Positions 1-10,469 of a stretch of 64,000 nt of DNA are shown here, in pieces. This DNA is from Sphingobacteriaceae bacterium (GTDB taxonomy: Bacteria > Bacteroidota > Bacteroidia > Sphingobacteriales > Sphingobacteriaceae): contig JAHEGO010000070.1 of assembly GCA_024645045.1 (NCBI GenBank), positions 64,735-128,734 of the forward strand, given 5' to 3'. Under the pieces are notes generated by a model, which worked only from the letters and a program-made list of their open reading frames with translations, was not told the DNA's origin and ran no database searches. Position numbers and translations under genes: made by a program. Position 1 is the first letter of the stretch, and every line of letters begins with the position of its first letter.

Positions 1-1381
1 ACTGTTCTTCTAGGTTATTGGTATTTTGGTAATTATCGTTTGCAGTTTTTAATTGATTACTTAATCGTTCAATTTCTTTATCAAACTCAATCATTTCTTC
101 TTGACGAAGATTCGTTTCAGTTGTGGTTCTTGTAATCTCTTGTTCTAAACCAGATTTTTGAACGGTAAGAATTTCAATTTCTTTTTCATTCTTATAGATG
201 ATATTTTGATTTTCTTGTAATTGACTTTGCGCAATTTCAAGGGTACTTCTACCTTGTTGGTGTGATTCCTTTAAAATATCAACCTGAGATTTTAATTCAC
301 CTAATTCGTATTCAATTTCGTTTAATATTTTTTGTTCTGATTGAATAGATTGGTTTACAATTGCTAATTGCGAATTGATTTCTTCAACTGATGCTTTATC
401 AACTGATAAGTCAGAAGCAATTTTGCGCTCTTTTTCTTGCAAGAAAGTTAAACGTTCGTTTTTAATTTTCTTTTCGTTTTCATAGCTGCGAATTTTTGCA
501 ATGAAATCGTTTAAGGTTTTTTGTTGATGCGCAAGTTCTTTCTCTTTATTTAAGGTATCTAATTTAACTTCTTGGATATTTGCTTCAATGGCATCAATAG
601 AGGTAGAGAACTGACTTTTTTCGTCGTTAAAAGCAACTTCTTGTTTCTCTAATTCTTCCATGGATTGCTTCAATCCCCCAATTCTAAAGGTAGCTACCTG
701 TGTGCTTAATTCTTTATATTGTTCTTTAAGCTTATAATATCTTTCGGTCTTTTTAGCTTGAGATTCTAAAGTTTTTAAGTTTTTTTCAATTTCAAATAAT
801 AAATCTTCTACACGATTTAAATCGTCTTCAGTATCTTTTAATTTATTAAGCGTTTGTTTCTTTCTGATTTTATATTTTGAAATTCCTGCTGCTTCTTCAA
901 AGAGTGCTCTTCTTGAATTGTCTTTGTTGGCTAGAATTTCTTCAATCATCTTTAATTCAATAATTGAATAAGAATCTGAACCAATACCAGTATCTAAAAA
1001 TAAATCGGTAATATCTTTCAACCTACATTGTACATCATTTAAGCGGTATTCGCTTTCGCCACTACGGTAAAGTTTACGCGTAATAGTTACAGTTGTATAA
1101 TCAGTAGGAAGTACATTCTTTGTATTGTCAAAAGTCAAAGAAACCTCAGCCAAATTTGCCGGCTTACGGTTTTTAGTACCATTGAAAATGATGTTCTCCA
1201 TTTTTTCAGAACGCAAAGTTTTAGTGCTTTGTTCTCCTAAAACCCAGCGAATAGAATCCACAACGTTTGATTTTCCACATCCATTTGGCCCAACAATGGC
1301 CGTAATACCTTCATCAAAATTGACGGTAATTTTATCGCCAAAACTTTTAAAGCCTTTAATTTCTAATGATTTTAATCTCAC
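1..1381 (-). CDS. smc: Chromosome segregation protein SMC, N-terminal part (truncated by window start)
   Basis: Reverse-strand translation from GTG at 1381: MRLKSLEIKGFKSFGDKITVNFDEGITAIVGPNGCGKSNVVDSIRWVLGEQ... Walker A GPNGCGKSN and KGFKSF are SMC hallmarks, followed by coiled coil. Missing from the ORF track because of the GTG start and no stop in the window. Confidence 0.95.
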   Translation of the reverse strand, partial: MRLKSLEIKGFKSFGDKITVNFDEGITAIVGPNGCGKSNVVDSIRWVLGEQSTKTLRSEKMENIIFNGTKNRKPANLAEVSLTFDNTKNVLPTDYTTVTITRKLYRSGESEYRLNDVQCRLKDITDLFLDTGIGSDSYSIIELKMIEEILANKDNSRRALFEEAAGISKYKIRKKQTLNKLKDTEDDLNRVEDLLFEIEKNLKTLESQAKKTERYYKLKEQYKELSTQVATFRIGGLKQSMEELEKQEVAFNDEKSQFSTSIDAIEANIQEVKLDTLNKEKELAHQQKTLNDFIAKIRSYENEKKIKNERLTFLQEKERKIASDLSVDKASVEEINSQLAIVNQSIQSEQKILNEIEYELGELKSQVDILKESHQQGRSTLEIAQSQLQENQNIIYKNEKEIEILTVQKSGLEQEITRTTTETNLRQEEMIEFDKEIERLSNQLKTANDNYQNTNNLEEQ

Positions 1382-1575
1382 AATTTCCTCCGTTTTTATA
1401 CGCAATAGCCCTTTTTACAGGGCTTTTCAACTCCTAAATATCCATAGAATAGCTTGCTTTATCAACATTAATTATTCACAGTTTGTGTGGATAAGTTTAG
1501 GATAAGTTTTGATATAAATATTTGATATATAATGTTTTGTGATAAACTGTAAATTGTGTTAATAAAGATATGAAC

Positions 1576-1608
1576 AAAAAAAAGAGGCGTCATTTGACGC
1601 CTCTTTTT
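1576..1608 (-). terminator. Intrinsic terminator downstream of gapA
   Basis: AAAAAGAGGCGTCATTTGACGCCTCTTTTT inverted repeat with A/T flanks. Confidence 0.85.
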
Positions 1609-1627
1609 GGAATAGAATATTTCAGGA

Positions 1628-3070
1628 TTAATAATACCTCAATCTAATTACGCCAGCAATTGATTTTGCTAAACGAATTACTTGGCGAGTATAACCGTAT
1701 TCGTTGTCGTACCAAACATATAAAACAGCACCTTTTCCATCTTTAGCTAGAATAGTTGCAGGGCTATCAACGATTGAAGCATGTGTATTGCCAATTAAAT
1801 CGCTTGATACCAATTCGTTTGAAATTGAATACTCAATTTGTTCCACTAAATCACCAAATAAAGAAGCTTGTTTAAGGGCATTATTAACTTCCGCTAATGT
1901 TACTTCTTTTTTGAAATTTAAATTTAAAATAGCCAATGAAACATCTGGTGTCGGAACCCTAACTGCATTACCAGTTAAAATACCAGTTAAATGAGGCAAT
2001 ACTTTAGATACTGCTTTATCTGCACCTGTTTCTGTGATAACCATGTTTAAGGCAGCAGATCTTCCTCTTCTGTATTTATCGTGGTAATTATCTAATAAAT
2101 TTTGGTCGTTTGTATATGAGTGAACAGTTTCTATGTGTCCTTTTTCTATACCAAATGCTGCATCGATAACTTTTAACACAGGAACAATGGCGTTGGTTGT
2201 ACAAGAAGCCGCAGAGAAAATATTTTCATCAGCTGCTTGTTGTTCATGATTTACACCAAATACTATATTTGGAACACTTCCACCTGGAGCAGTTAATAAA
2301 ACTTTAGCAACTCCTTTGGCTTTTAAATGATTTGATAAGCCTTCTCTATCTCTTAAAACCCCCGTGTTATCTATCACTAAGGCATCGTTAATCCCGAATG
2401 CAGTATAATCAATAGTAGCAGCATCTTTTGCAGCAATCATTGCTACTGTTTGACCGTTGATGATTAAGGCTTTGTTTTCGAAATCTTCTACAATGGTGCC
2501 ATTAAATGGTCCATGAACAGAATCGTATCTAAGTAAATCAGCTCTTTTGCTAATGTCTTTGTCTGTATTGCTTCTGGTTACAATTGCTCTTAATCTTAAT
2601 TGTTCCCCTTTACCTGCTTGCATTACTAATTCTCTAGCTGCTATACGTCCAATTCTACCAAAACCATACAACACCACATCTTTAGGAGTAAGTACTTTTT
2701 TGTCTAAACCAACATGTGCTGCTAATTTTGTTTTTACAAAACCTGCAACATCGTTGAAGTTATTTTTTTCTTCAATCCATTCTGCTGCTAAACGACCAAG
2801 ATCAATTCTAGAAGGAGCAATTGCTAAAGCAGCAATTTCATTTGCAATGGCTAAAGTGTCTTCAATTTCAATGGCTTTACCAATGATTTGTTGCGCATAT
2901 AAGTGGTTGCTTAAAATTTCACTTGCACTTACATCAATTAATGGCTTTCTGAATAAAACCAATTCGATGGAGTTGTCGAATGATAATTTTCCAACAACAT
3001 TAATCAGTTCGATGGCCATTTTTTCTTTGCCAATCCAAACCTTTAATTCTGATTCGTATTTGTTTAACAT
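1628..3070 (-). CDS. gap: Glyceraldehyde-3-phosphate dehydrogenase, long (about 480 aa) form
   Basis: VVLYGFGRIGRIAARELV Rossmann motif, SAASCTTNAIVPVLKV catalytic Cys motif, VWYDNEYGYTRQVIRL C-terminus; about 125 aa N-terminal extension. Confidence 0.93.
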   Translation of the reverse strand: MLNKYESELKVWIGKEKMAIELINVVGKLSFDNSIELVLFRKPLIDVSASEILSNHLYAQQIIGKAIEIEDTLAIANEIAALAIAPSRIDLGRLAAEWIEEKNNFNDVAGFVKTKLAAHVGLDKKVLTPKDVVLYGFGRIGRIAARELVMQAGKGEQLRLRAIVTRSNTDKDISKRADLLRYDSVHGPFNGTIVEDFENKALIINGQTVAMIAAKDAATIDYTAFGINDALVIDNTGVLRDREGLSNHLKAKGVAKVLLTAPGGSVPNIVFGVNHEQQAADENIFSAASCTTNAIVPVLKVIDAAFGIEKGHIETVHSYTNDQNLLDNYHDKYRRGRSAALNMVITETGADKAVSKVLPHLTGILTGNAVRVPTPDVSLAILNLNFKKEVTLAEVNNALKQASLFGDLVEQIEYSISNELVSSDLIGNTHASIVDSPATILAKDGKGAVLYVWYDNEYGYTRQVIRLAKSIAGVIRLRYY

Positions 3071-3096
3071 AGGATGTTTTTTAGGTGCTCAAAAAT

Positions 3097-3141
3097 AAAA
3101 AAAGATTGAACATTAATAAAATATTAACATTCAATCTTTTT
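3097..3141 (-). terminator. Intrinsic terminator downstream of rpoD
   Basis: AAAAAGATTGAAcaTTAATAaaaTATTAAcaTTCAATCTTTTT, a long imperfect hairpin with T tail on the minus strand. Confidence 0.75.
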
Positions 3142-3154
3142 AACATTCAGGTGT

Positions 3155-4018
3155 TTATCCTAAATAAGACTTCAATATTTTGCTTCGAGATGTATGTCTA
3201 AGACGCTGTAAAGCCTTATCCTTTATCTGTCTAACCCTTTCACGAGTTAAATTGAATTTCTCACCAATCTCTTCTAAAGATAAGGCATGATTGGTACCTA
3301 ATCCGAAGAATAATACAATAATTTCTCTTTCTCTTTCCGTTAAGGTTGCCAATGATCTTTTGATCTCTTCGCTCAAAGACTCATTGATCAACATACTGTC
3401 TGTATCAGGTGTATCTTGGTTTTCAAGTACATCTAATAAAGTGTTTTCTTCTCCTTGAACAAATGGTGCATCCATAGAAACATGGCGACCTGAATTACTC
3501 ATGGTGTCTGAAATTTTATCTACGGTAGTTTCTAATAAAATAGCTAATTCTTCTGGAGAGGGTTCTCTTTCAAATTCTTGTTCTAATTTAGAAAATGCCT
3601 TGCTTATTTTACTCAACGAACCAACTTGATTCAATGGTAACCTAACGATTCTTGATTGTTCTGCAATTGCTTGTAAGATAGATTGACGAATCCACCATAC
3701 AGCATAAGAAATAAACTTAAAACCTTTTGTTTCATCAAATCTTTTTGCTGCTTTTATCAAACCCAAGTTTCCTTCGTTGATTAAATCTCCAAGTGTTAAT
3801 CCTTGATTTTGGTATTGTTTAGCTACTGAAACCACAAAACGAAGATTGGTTTTGGTCAACCTTTCTAGTGCAGCTTGATCACCTTCTCTGATTTTTTGAG
3901 CTAATATAACTTCTTCTTCAGCGGTGATTAAGTCTACTTTACCGATTTCATGTAAGTATTTATCTAAAGATTGACTTTCTCTGTTGGTAATTGATTGGGT
4001 GATCTTGAGTTGTCTCAT
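3155..4018 (-). CDS. rpoD: RNA polymerase sigma factor RpoD/SigA (Bacteroidota type)
   Basis: Sigma-70 regions 1.2-4: [55 protein letters not shown]...[19 protein letters not shown]. Confidence 0.95.
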   Translation of the reverse strand: MRQLKITQSITNRESQSLDKYLHEIGKVDLITAEEEVILAQKIREGDQAALERLTKTNLRFVVSVAKQYQNQGLTLGDLINEGNLGLIKAAKRFDETKGFKFISYAVWWIRQSILQAIAEQSRIVRLPLNQVGSLSKISKAFSKLEQEFEREPSPEELAILLETTVDKISDTMSNSGRHVSMDAPFVQGEENTLLDVLENQDTPDTDSMLINESLSEEIKRSLATLTEREREIIVLFFGLGTNHALSLEEIGEKFNLTRERVRQIKDKALQRLRHTSRSKILKSYLG

Positions 4019-4184
4019 TTATCCTCCTATGGGTTTAAGTTAAAGGTTGCGAATTTACTATTAAATATGCGAAAAACCAATTTTGTGCCTTATTTGAGCC
4101 CTTTTAAACTCAAATACTGACAAGCTTTCCGCGCTCCTTTACTAGCAAAAATCATACCTTAAAAATCATTTGGCAGATATAATT

Positions 4185-5024
4185 TTAAGTTAAATCTGCA
4201 AGTAGGTGAGTAGAAGCAATTTTTGCCCCTTTTTCGGTTGAAATTATTTTTGCACATTCTACTCTTGGGTCATGTTCGAAAAACAATGTCCAGTTTTCAG
4301 CTACAGCAGTTGACAAAAATTCTTCTTTTTCAGACATTGATAAAAGAGGTCTAGTATCATACGCCATTACAAAGGGTAATCCTAGGTGTCCAGTTGATGG
4401 AATTAAATCAGCACAAAAAGCAATTTTTTCGCCATTATGGTTAATAATTGGAAGCATCATATGGTCTGTATGTCCAGAGCTGAAACGGATATTGATATTA
4501 CTTGAAAATTGACCGTGGTCCGCTACAAATTTTAATTGTCCACTCTCTTGTATTGGTAAGATGTTTTCTTTTAAAAAGGATGCCTTTTCTCTTGGGTTTG
4601 GATTTGTAGCCCAATCCCAATGGTCTTGGTGACTCCAATAAGTTGCATTCGGGAACACAGTGCTTAATTTTCCAGCATCATCTTTTTGGATACTGCCACC
4701 ACAGTGGTCGAAATGTAAATGAGTTAACAAAACATCGGTGATGTCTGAAAAATCTACACCAGCGGCATGCAATGATTTTTGCAAACTGGCATCACCATGT
4801 AAATAATAATGGTTGAAAAACTTTGCTTCTTGTTTATTGCCAATGCCATTGTCAATTAAAATGAGTCTGTTATCATCTTCTACCAAAAGGCAACGCATTG
4901 CCCATGTGCACATGTTATTTTCATCGGGTGGATTAATGTTTTGCCACATCGATTTTGGTACAACGCCAAACATAGCGCCACCATCTAATTTAAAAAATCC
5001 AGTATCTATGGTTTGAATTCTCAT
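4185..5024 (-). CDS. MBL-fold metallo-hydrolase
   Basis: THLHFDHCGG motif (HxHxDH) and a downstream SSGHTDH motif. Confidence 0.88.
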   Translation of the reverse strand: MRIQTIDTGFFKLDGGAMFGVVPKSMWQNINPPDENNMCTWAMRCLLVEDDNRLILIDNGIGNKQEAKFFNHYYLHGDASLQKSLHAAGVDFSDITDVLLTHLHFDHCGGSIQKDDAGKLSTVFPNATYWSHQDHWDWATNPNPREKASFLKENILPIQESGQLKFVADHGQFSSNINIRFSSGHTDHMMLPIINHNGEKIAFCADLIPSTGHLGLPFVMAYDTRPLLSMSEKEEFLSTAVAENWTLFFEHDPRVECAKIISTEKGAKIASTHLLADLT

Positions 5025-5064
5025 ATTGAAAAAATTAAAAATTTAAATTAGGAAATTCAGTTAA

Positions 5065-5103
5065 TAAAAAAAGCGCCATTAGTAATTAATGGCGCTTTTT
5101 TTT
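5065..5103 (-). terminator. Intrinsic terminator downstream of lpdA
   Basis: AAAAAAAGCGCCATTAgtaatTAATGGCGCTTTTTTTT. Confidence 0.85.
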
Positions 5104-5114
5104 AATGTTATTTA

Positions 5115-6503
5115 TTACATGTGGATTACTTCTCCATATGCATCTGCCGCCGCCTCCATTATCGCTTCAGACATGGTAGGGTGAGGGTGAACAGTTTTGA
5201 TTAATTCATGACCAGTAATTTCTAATTTTCTTGCTACAACTGCTTCTGCAATCATCTCAGTAACGTTACTGCCAATCATATGGCAACCTAATAACTCACC
5301 ATATTTAGCATCAAATACCAATTTAACAAATCCATCTTTTGCACCAGATGCACTTGCTTTTCCAGAAGCTGAGAATGGAAATTTACCAACTTTCACTTCA
5401 TAACCTGCTGCCTTTGCTGCTTTTTCAGTCATACCAACAGAAGCAACTTCAGGGTTACAATAAGTACAACCAGGTATGTTATTGTAATTTAATGCCTCTA
5501 CTTTTTTACCTGCAATTTTTTCTACACAAATAATTCCTTCTGCAGAAGCAACGTGAGCAAGGGCTTGGCCCGGAACAATGTCACCAATTGCATAAATACC
5601 AGGTATATTTGTTCTGTAAAATTCATCAACTAATACTTTTCCTTTATCAGTTTTTACACCACATTCTTCTAAGCCAATATTTTCAATATTAGCTGTGATA
5701 CCTACAGCAGATAAAACAACTTCTGCTTCAATAATTTCAATGCCTTTTGCTGTTTTAACAGAAACTTTGCAAAGTGCAGCACTTGTGTCAACCGATTCAA
5801 CTGCAGAACCTGTCATGATATTGATACCAGACTTTTTGAAAGACCTTGCTAAGTTTTTAGAAACATCCTCGTCCTCTAAAGGAACAATGTTATCTAAAAA
5901 TTCTACGATGGTTACCTTCGTACCCATTGCATTATAAACATAAGCAAACTCACATCCTATAGCGCCAGAACCAACAATTACCATAGATTTTGGTTGTGTA
6001 GGAAGCGTCATTGCTTGGCGGTATCCTATAACTTTTTTACCGTCTTGTTTTAAATTTGGCAATTCCCTAGACCTAGATCCAGTTGCTAAAATGGTATGTT
6101 TAGCTGTATAATTCGTTTTCTTTCCATCGGCTGCAGTTACTTCTACAATGCCTCCTTTTTTAATTACACCAGTTCCTTCAATAACATCAATTTTATTTTT
6201 TTTCATTAAAAATTGAATGCCTTTACTCATTCCATCTGCTACATCTCTGCTTCTTTTAATTACAGCATTGAAGTCTGCACTGGCACCACTTACATTGATT
6301 CCATAATCATTTGCGTGGTTGATATATTCGAATACTTGTGCACTTTTAATTAATGCTTTAGTTGGGATACATCCCCAATTTAAGCAAACACCACCTAAAT
6401 TTTCTTTTTCAATTACGGCAGTTTTTAAACCTAATTGTGAAGCTCTAATGGCAGTAACATAACCACCTGGTCCGCTTCCTATTACAATTACATCATAATT
6501 CAT
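5115..6503 (-). CDS. lpdA: Dihydrolipoyl dehydrogenase
   Basis: GSGPGGYVTAIRASQLG FAD motif; GGVCLNWGCIPTKALI redox disulfide motif; HPHPTMSEAIMEA C-terminal motif. Confidence 0.95.
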   Translation of the reverse strand: MNYDVIVIGSGPGGYVTAIRASQLGLKTAVIEKENLGGVCLNWGCIPTKALIKSAQVFEYINHANDYGINVSGASADFNAVIKRSRDVADGMSKGIQFLMKKNKIDVIEGTGVIKKGGIVEVTAADGKKTNYTAKHTILATGSRSRELPNLKQDGKKVIGYRQAMTLPTQPKSMVIVGSGAIGCEFAYVYNAMGTKVTIVEFLDNIVPLEDEDVSKNLARSFKKSGINIMTGSAVESVDTSAALCKVSVKTAKGIEIIEAEVVLSAVGITANIENIGLEECGVKTDKGKVLVDEFYRTNIPGIYAIGDIVPGQALAHVASAEGIICVEKIAGKKVEALNYNNIPGCTYCNPEVASVGMTEKAAKAAGYEVKVGKFPFSASGKASASGAKDGFVKLVFDAKYGELLGCHMIGSNVTEMIAEAVVARKLEITGHELIKTVHPHPTMSEAIMEAAADAYGEVIHM

Positions 6504-6532
6504 ATGTATATTTTTTTCTTTAAATGATTGAA

Positions 6533-6540
6533 CAAAAGTA
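6533..6540 (-). promoter_or_regulatory. Putative Bacteroidota -7 element (TACTTTTG) for lpdA
   Basis: CAAAAGTA on + is TACTTTTG on -, matching TAnnTTTG, 30 nt upstream of the lpdA start. Confidence 0.5.
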
Positions 6541-6575
6541 GCTATTTTGAGGATAAAATGATAATGCTTTGATAA

Positions 6576-8123
6576 TTATTCCAAGCCCGAAATCATTTTA
6601 TTTTTAGGGTATTTCACTTCATATCCAAAACTAATCGATTTTAGCTCTTGTGGAGTCAAATTTAATTTCCAATTTAACTTCCCAGTCTCAGCGTCAAATA
6701 AGCCTTCTGTATTGTGAAGTTTAACTTCAATTGATTTGTTTTTGCTGATAGGAGCTTGGTCTTCAATTGTTAAATTAATCGGAATATTTTTATTGTTTTT
6801 AATGCGAATGTTGAAATTCAAATTGGCAGTTCTGTAACCGGTTAAAAGTTTTGTTGAATTGAATTCTTTTACCTTTTCTCTTTCTACTAAAATATTTAGA
6901 TCCTTACCTAAGGAAACTTGTAAGGTATCATCCAGTTGTAAAGTATTGAAATAGGTCTCGCCAAAAAAAGCATCTTCAACATATACACTTGCATTTCCTG
7001 GTAATAAATTTAAATTATTCCAATTTGGAATTCGTGCAATTAGAAAAGCATGTGGTTCTAATTTGGGTACAGCCTTATATTGATAAAAAGCGGAAACAGT
7101 ATCAGATTTGATTTCTATTACTTTTGCATCTTGTGAAGAAGCAATACTTGTTAATGCATTAATTTTATAAATATTAGCCAATTGATTTTCTTGATATTGA
7201 ATGGCTGCAGATTGAGCTAACATTGGCATAGCTGATTTTTCAGCAAGCATATTCATGTTTTTTAAATTATAGTAAATCAGGTCACTAAATAAAGGGTTCA
7301 AAATAGGAAGTATGCCATTATCTGTTGGGTTTCCGGTAGATAAAGCAATTTTAACTTGTTCCCAATCTATTCCTGTATTTTGAAATACACTTGCTTTTTG
7401 TTGCAATAAAATTGGCGAAGCAATGTTGGTTACTCTCAAATCATAAATAGGGTTCCAGCCTGCATTTTCTACAAGGTAGTTAAGCTTAATATTTTTAACA
7501 CCATTTTCATTTGCAGCTAATGTAATTTTCAATGAACAAAAATCAGTAGTACTGCTTAATGCATTCATTGATTTTTCTATTAGCGAAATGTTTGAATTAA
7601 TGGTTTTAATCTTTTTATCGATTCGATAAATATCCTCTTTAATACTTGGAATTCGTGTTCTATAAATTGCTGTTAAATCTTCAATTTCTCCAGCGATATC
7701 TGTTTTATTGGTTAGGTTTTTATTGGCTAACAGAATTTCTAGTTCTTCTTGAAGTGTAAATTTTTTGGTATTATAAGTATTGAGTTGATCTTGGTAGAAA
7801 TTAAGGGAATCAATCAATTTTTGACCAGCTGCTGTTTGTTCAATACCTCTTTTATAATCTGAAATAGGTGAAATTTGAATAATTCTAATTCCTACATCTG
7901 TACTAACCTGGATGCTGTTTTTTAAGATAGATTTAGGCAAATTGTCAATTAAAACGGTATTTGCTCCCGCATTTAAGCTTATTTCGATATTACTTTTGAT
8001 TTCAGCTTGAGATCTAAAGAGGGTAATTTGTTGAATTTTTTCTTGTGCAATTGTGCTTTTTTCTTGCGAAAATAATGTCAAATTGCTCATTAATAGCATG
8101 TTTATGAAAATTATTCGTTTCAT
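6576..8123 (-). CDS. DUF4139 / mucoidy-inhibitor MuiA family protein, secreted
   Basis: N-terminal signal-like segment; central coiled coil; ...LNYLVENAGWNPIYDLRV...VKIALSTGNP, typical of the MuiA/DUF4139 family. Confidence 0.8.
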   Translation of the reverse strand: MKRIIFINMLLMSNLTLFSQEKSTIAQEKIQQITLFRSQAEIKSNIEISLNAGANTVLIDNLPKSILKNSIQVSTDVGIRIIQISPISDYKRGIEQTAAGQKLIDSLNFYQDQLNTYNTKKFTLQEELEILLANKNLTNKTDIAGEIEDLTAIYRTRIPSIKEDIYRIDKKIKTINSNISLIEKSMNALSSTTDFCSLKITLAANENGVKNIKLNYLVENAGWNPIYDLRVTNIASPILLQQKASVFQNTGIDWEQVKIALSTGNPTDNGILPILNPLFSDLIYYNLKNMNMLAEKSAMPMLAQSAAIQYQENQLANIYKINALTSIASSQDAKVIEIKSDTVSAFYQYKAVPKLEPHAFLIARIPNWNNLNLLPGNASVYVEDAFFGETYFNTLQLDDTLQVSLGKDLNILVEREKVKEFNSTKLLTGYRTANLNFNIRIKNNKNIPINLTIEDQAPISKNKSIEVKLHNTEGLFDAETGKLNWKLNLTPQELKSISFGYEVKYPKNKMISGLE

Positions 8124-8144
8124 TTATCTTTTGTTTTAGATATT

Positions 8145-8152
8145 CAAAAATA
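8145..8152 (-). promoter_or_regulatory. Putative -7 element (TATTTTTG) for the DUF4139 gene
   Basis: CAAAAATA on +, 21 nt upstream of the minus-strand start codon. Confidence 0.45.
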
Positions 8153-8228
8153 GGATTTATTCCTTAACAACGATACTTTCAGAATGATGGTATTTTTCAT
8201 AGTTTCGTAGCAGAAAATTTAAAAATTT

Positions 8229-10403
8229 ATGAAAAGTATGAAAAGTATGGTGCTAGCCTTCACTTTGGTGTTGGTTGCATTTGGATCAAAGGCGAATACC
8301 ACACCAGATGAAGGTATGTGGCTGCCTATGCTCATCAATAAAAACTATGATGAGATGAAAAAAATCGGTTTCAAGTTAACAGCCGATGATATTTATAACG
8401 TAAACCATTCAAGTTTAAAAGACGCCATTGTATCGATGGGTTTTTGTACTGGTGAGATGATCTCTAAAGAAGGTTTGATGTTGACGAATCACCATTGTGG
8501 TTATTCAAGTATTCAATATAATAGTTCAGTTGAACACGATTATCTAACAGATGGTTTTTGGGCAAAATCTAAAGAAGAAGAATTAAAAGCACCTGCTATT
8601 GTTGCTTCTTTTTTAGTAAGAATGGAAGATGTAACTGAAAAAATATTACAAGCAACTAAAGGTGTTGCAGACGCAGAAAAAGAAGCTAAATTAAAAGATG
8701 CTATCAAATCTATTACAGCTGAAGCAACAAAAGGAACAATCTACGAAGCAGATATCAAAGATGTTTTTGGTGCCAATCAGTATTTAATGTTTGTTTACGA
8801 GCGTTACAGAGATGTTCGTTTAGTAGGAGCGCCACCAGAATCAGTTGGTAAGTTCGGAGGAGATACAGACAACTGGATGTGGCCTCGTCATACTGGAGAC
8901 TTTTCAATGTTTCGTGTTTACATGAGCAAAGATGGTAAACCAGCTGCTTACTCAAAAGACAACGTACCTTATCAACCTAAAAAACATTTAAGTATTTCAT
9001 TGAAAGGTTATAAAGAAGGTGATTATGCAATGATCATGGGCTACCCAGGTAGAACCAATCGTTATGCATTTTCTCGTGAATTGCAAAATGCAGTGGACTT
9101 AGTTAATCCTGCTTTGATAAAATTAAATGGTAAAAAATTAGCTTTAATGAAAGCAGACATGGACAAAGACCTTGCTGTAAGAATTAAATTAGCTGCAAAT
9201 TATGCATCATTGGCTAATTCATGGAAATACTATATCGGTCAAAATGAAGGATTGAAAAAATTAAATGTAATTTCTGGTAAACAAACATTAGAAAAGCAAT
9301 TTACAGCTTATGCTAATTCATCGGAAGATTTAAAATCTGCTTATGCTAATGTGATGAAAAATGTTGACCAATTATACAACGATTATAAACCTTATGTGGT
9401 TAGGGGATTGTATTTGTCAACAGCAGGTTTATCAACTGTGAGTGTGCAATTAGCTAATTCATATAAATCTTTAGGCGATTTATTAATTAAAACACCTGTA
9501 GATACCGCAGCAGTAAATAAATTAGTTCAAAAGCTAAAAGGCAACTTAGACGGGCAATACAAAGATTATGTTCCTGAAACAGATCAAAAAATATTTGCAG
9601 CTTTATTAACGATTTATTACGAAGATATTCCTGCTGAACAACAACCACCGGTATTAGCAGAAATTATCAAAAAGTATAAAGCAAAAACAGCAGCTGAATC
9701 ATTTGAAAAATTTGCAGCGGTTGTATTTAAACGCTCGATATTTACAGATAAAGCACGTGCAACAGCTTTCCTTGCTAACCCAACAGCAAAAGCGTATCAA
9801 GCAGACTTATTGGTACAATACATCAATAAAATGTTAGATTTTAGAAATACATATGTAAACACCGTTTCATCAATCAATGCGAGTTTAGCGAAAGAGAAGA
9901 AGGCGTATATAGCAGGCTTATTAGCAATGGATCCAACGAAGTTGGTTTATCCAGATGCAAACTCTACGATGAGGGTTACTTATGGTAAAGTTGCTGGTTA
10001 TACCGCTAAAGATGCCGTAGTATACAATTACTATACAACTGCTAGGGGTTTATTAGAAAAATACAATCCGGCAGATGAAGAATTTGTTTTACCAGAAAAA
10101 TTAGTAGCGCAATTAAAACAAAAAGATTATGGAATGTATGTAAATGAAAAAGGAGAATTGCCAGTTTCATTTTTAACAGACAATGACATTACTGGCGGAA
10201 ACTCAGGAAGTCCTGTAATGAATGCCAATGGAGAATTAATAGGAGCAGCATATGACGGTAACTGGGAAGCAATGACAGGCGATTTAGTTTTTGATAAAAA
10301 CTTTAAACGCACCATTGTTGCTGATATTCGTTACATCTTATTTATTGTAGATAAATATGCAGGTGCAACTAATTTAATTAACGAAATGACGTTGGTTAAA
10401 TAA
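8229..10403 (+). CDS. S46 family dipeptidyl-peptidase (DPP7/DPP11-like)
   Basis: Signal peptide; LTNHHCGYSSIQ (catalytic His), DITGGNSGSPVMNANGELIGAAYDGNWEAM (catalytic Ser) are S46 motifs. Confidence 0.95.
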   Translation: MKSMKSMVLAFTLVLVAFGSKANTTPDEGMWLPMLINKNYDEMKKIGFKLTADDIYNVNHSSLKDAIVSMGFCTGEMISKEGLMLTNHHCGYSSIQYNSSVEHDYLTDGFWAKSKEEELKAPAIVASFLVRMEDVTEKILQATKGVADAEKEAKLKDAIKSITAEATKGTIYEADIKDVFGANQYLMFVYERYRDVRLVGAPPESVGKFGGDTDNWMWPRHTGDFSMFRVYMSKDGKPAAYSKDNVPYQPKKHLSISLKGYKEGDYAMIMGYPGRTNRYAFSRELQNAVDLVNPALIKLNGKKLALMKADMDKDLAVRIKLAANYASLANSWKYYIGQNEGLKKLNVISGKQTLEKQFTAYANSSEDLKSAYANVMKNVDQLYNDYKPYVVRGLYLSTAGLSTVSVQLANSYKSLGDLLIKTPVDTAAVNKLVQKLKGNLDGQYKDYVPETDQKIFAALLTIYYEDIPAEQQPPVLAEIIKKYKAKTAAESFEKFAAVVFKRSIFTDKARATAFLANPTAKAYQADLLVQYINKMLDFRNTYVNTVSSINASLAKEKKAYIAGLLAMDPTKLVYPDANSTMRVTYGKVAGYTAKDAVVYNYYTTARGLLEKYNPADEEFVLPEKLVAQLKQKDYGMYVNEKGELPVSFLTDNDITGGNSGSPVMNANGELIGAAYDGNWEAMTGDLVFDKNFKRTIVADIRYILFIVDKYAGATNLINEMTLVK

Positions 10404-10419
10404 GCGAATTGTATCAAAT

Positions 10420-10459
10420 AAAAAAGGGGATGGTAAATTTTACCATCCCTTTTTTTTTA
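10420..10459. terminator. Bidirectional terminator between convergent S46 peptidase and purM
   Basis: AAAAAAGGGATGGTAAAttTTTACCATCCCTTTTTTTTT-type inverted repeat (aaaaaggggatggtaaattttaccatccctttttttt). Confidence 0.85.
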
Positions 10460-10469
10460 TTTAAAAAAA

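Noticed and set aside
1125-1505. + strand ORF of 126 aa
   Set aside because: Lies mostly antisense to smc, whose reverse-strand translation is unmistakable.
2547-3098. + strand ORF of 183 aa opposite gap
   Set aside because: Antisense to a clearly conserved GAPDH; no recognisable domain or upstream promoter.
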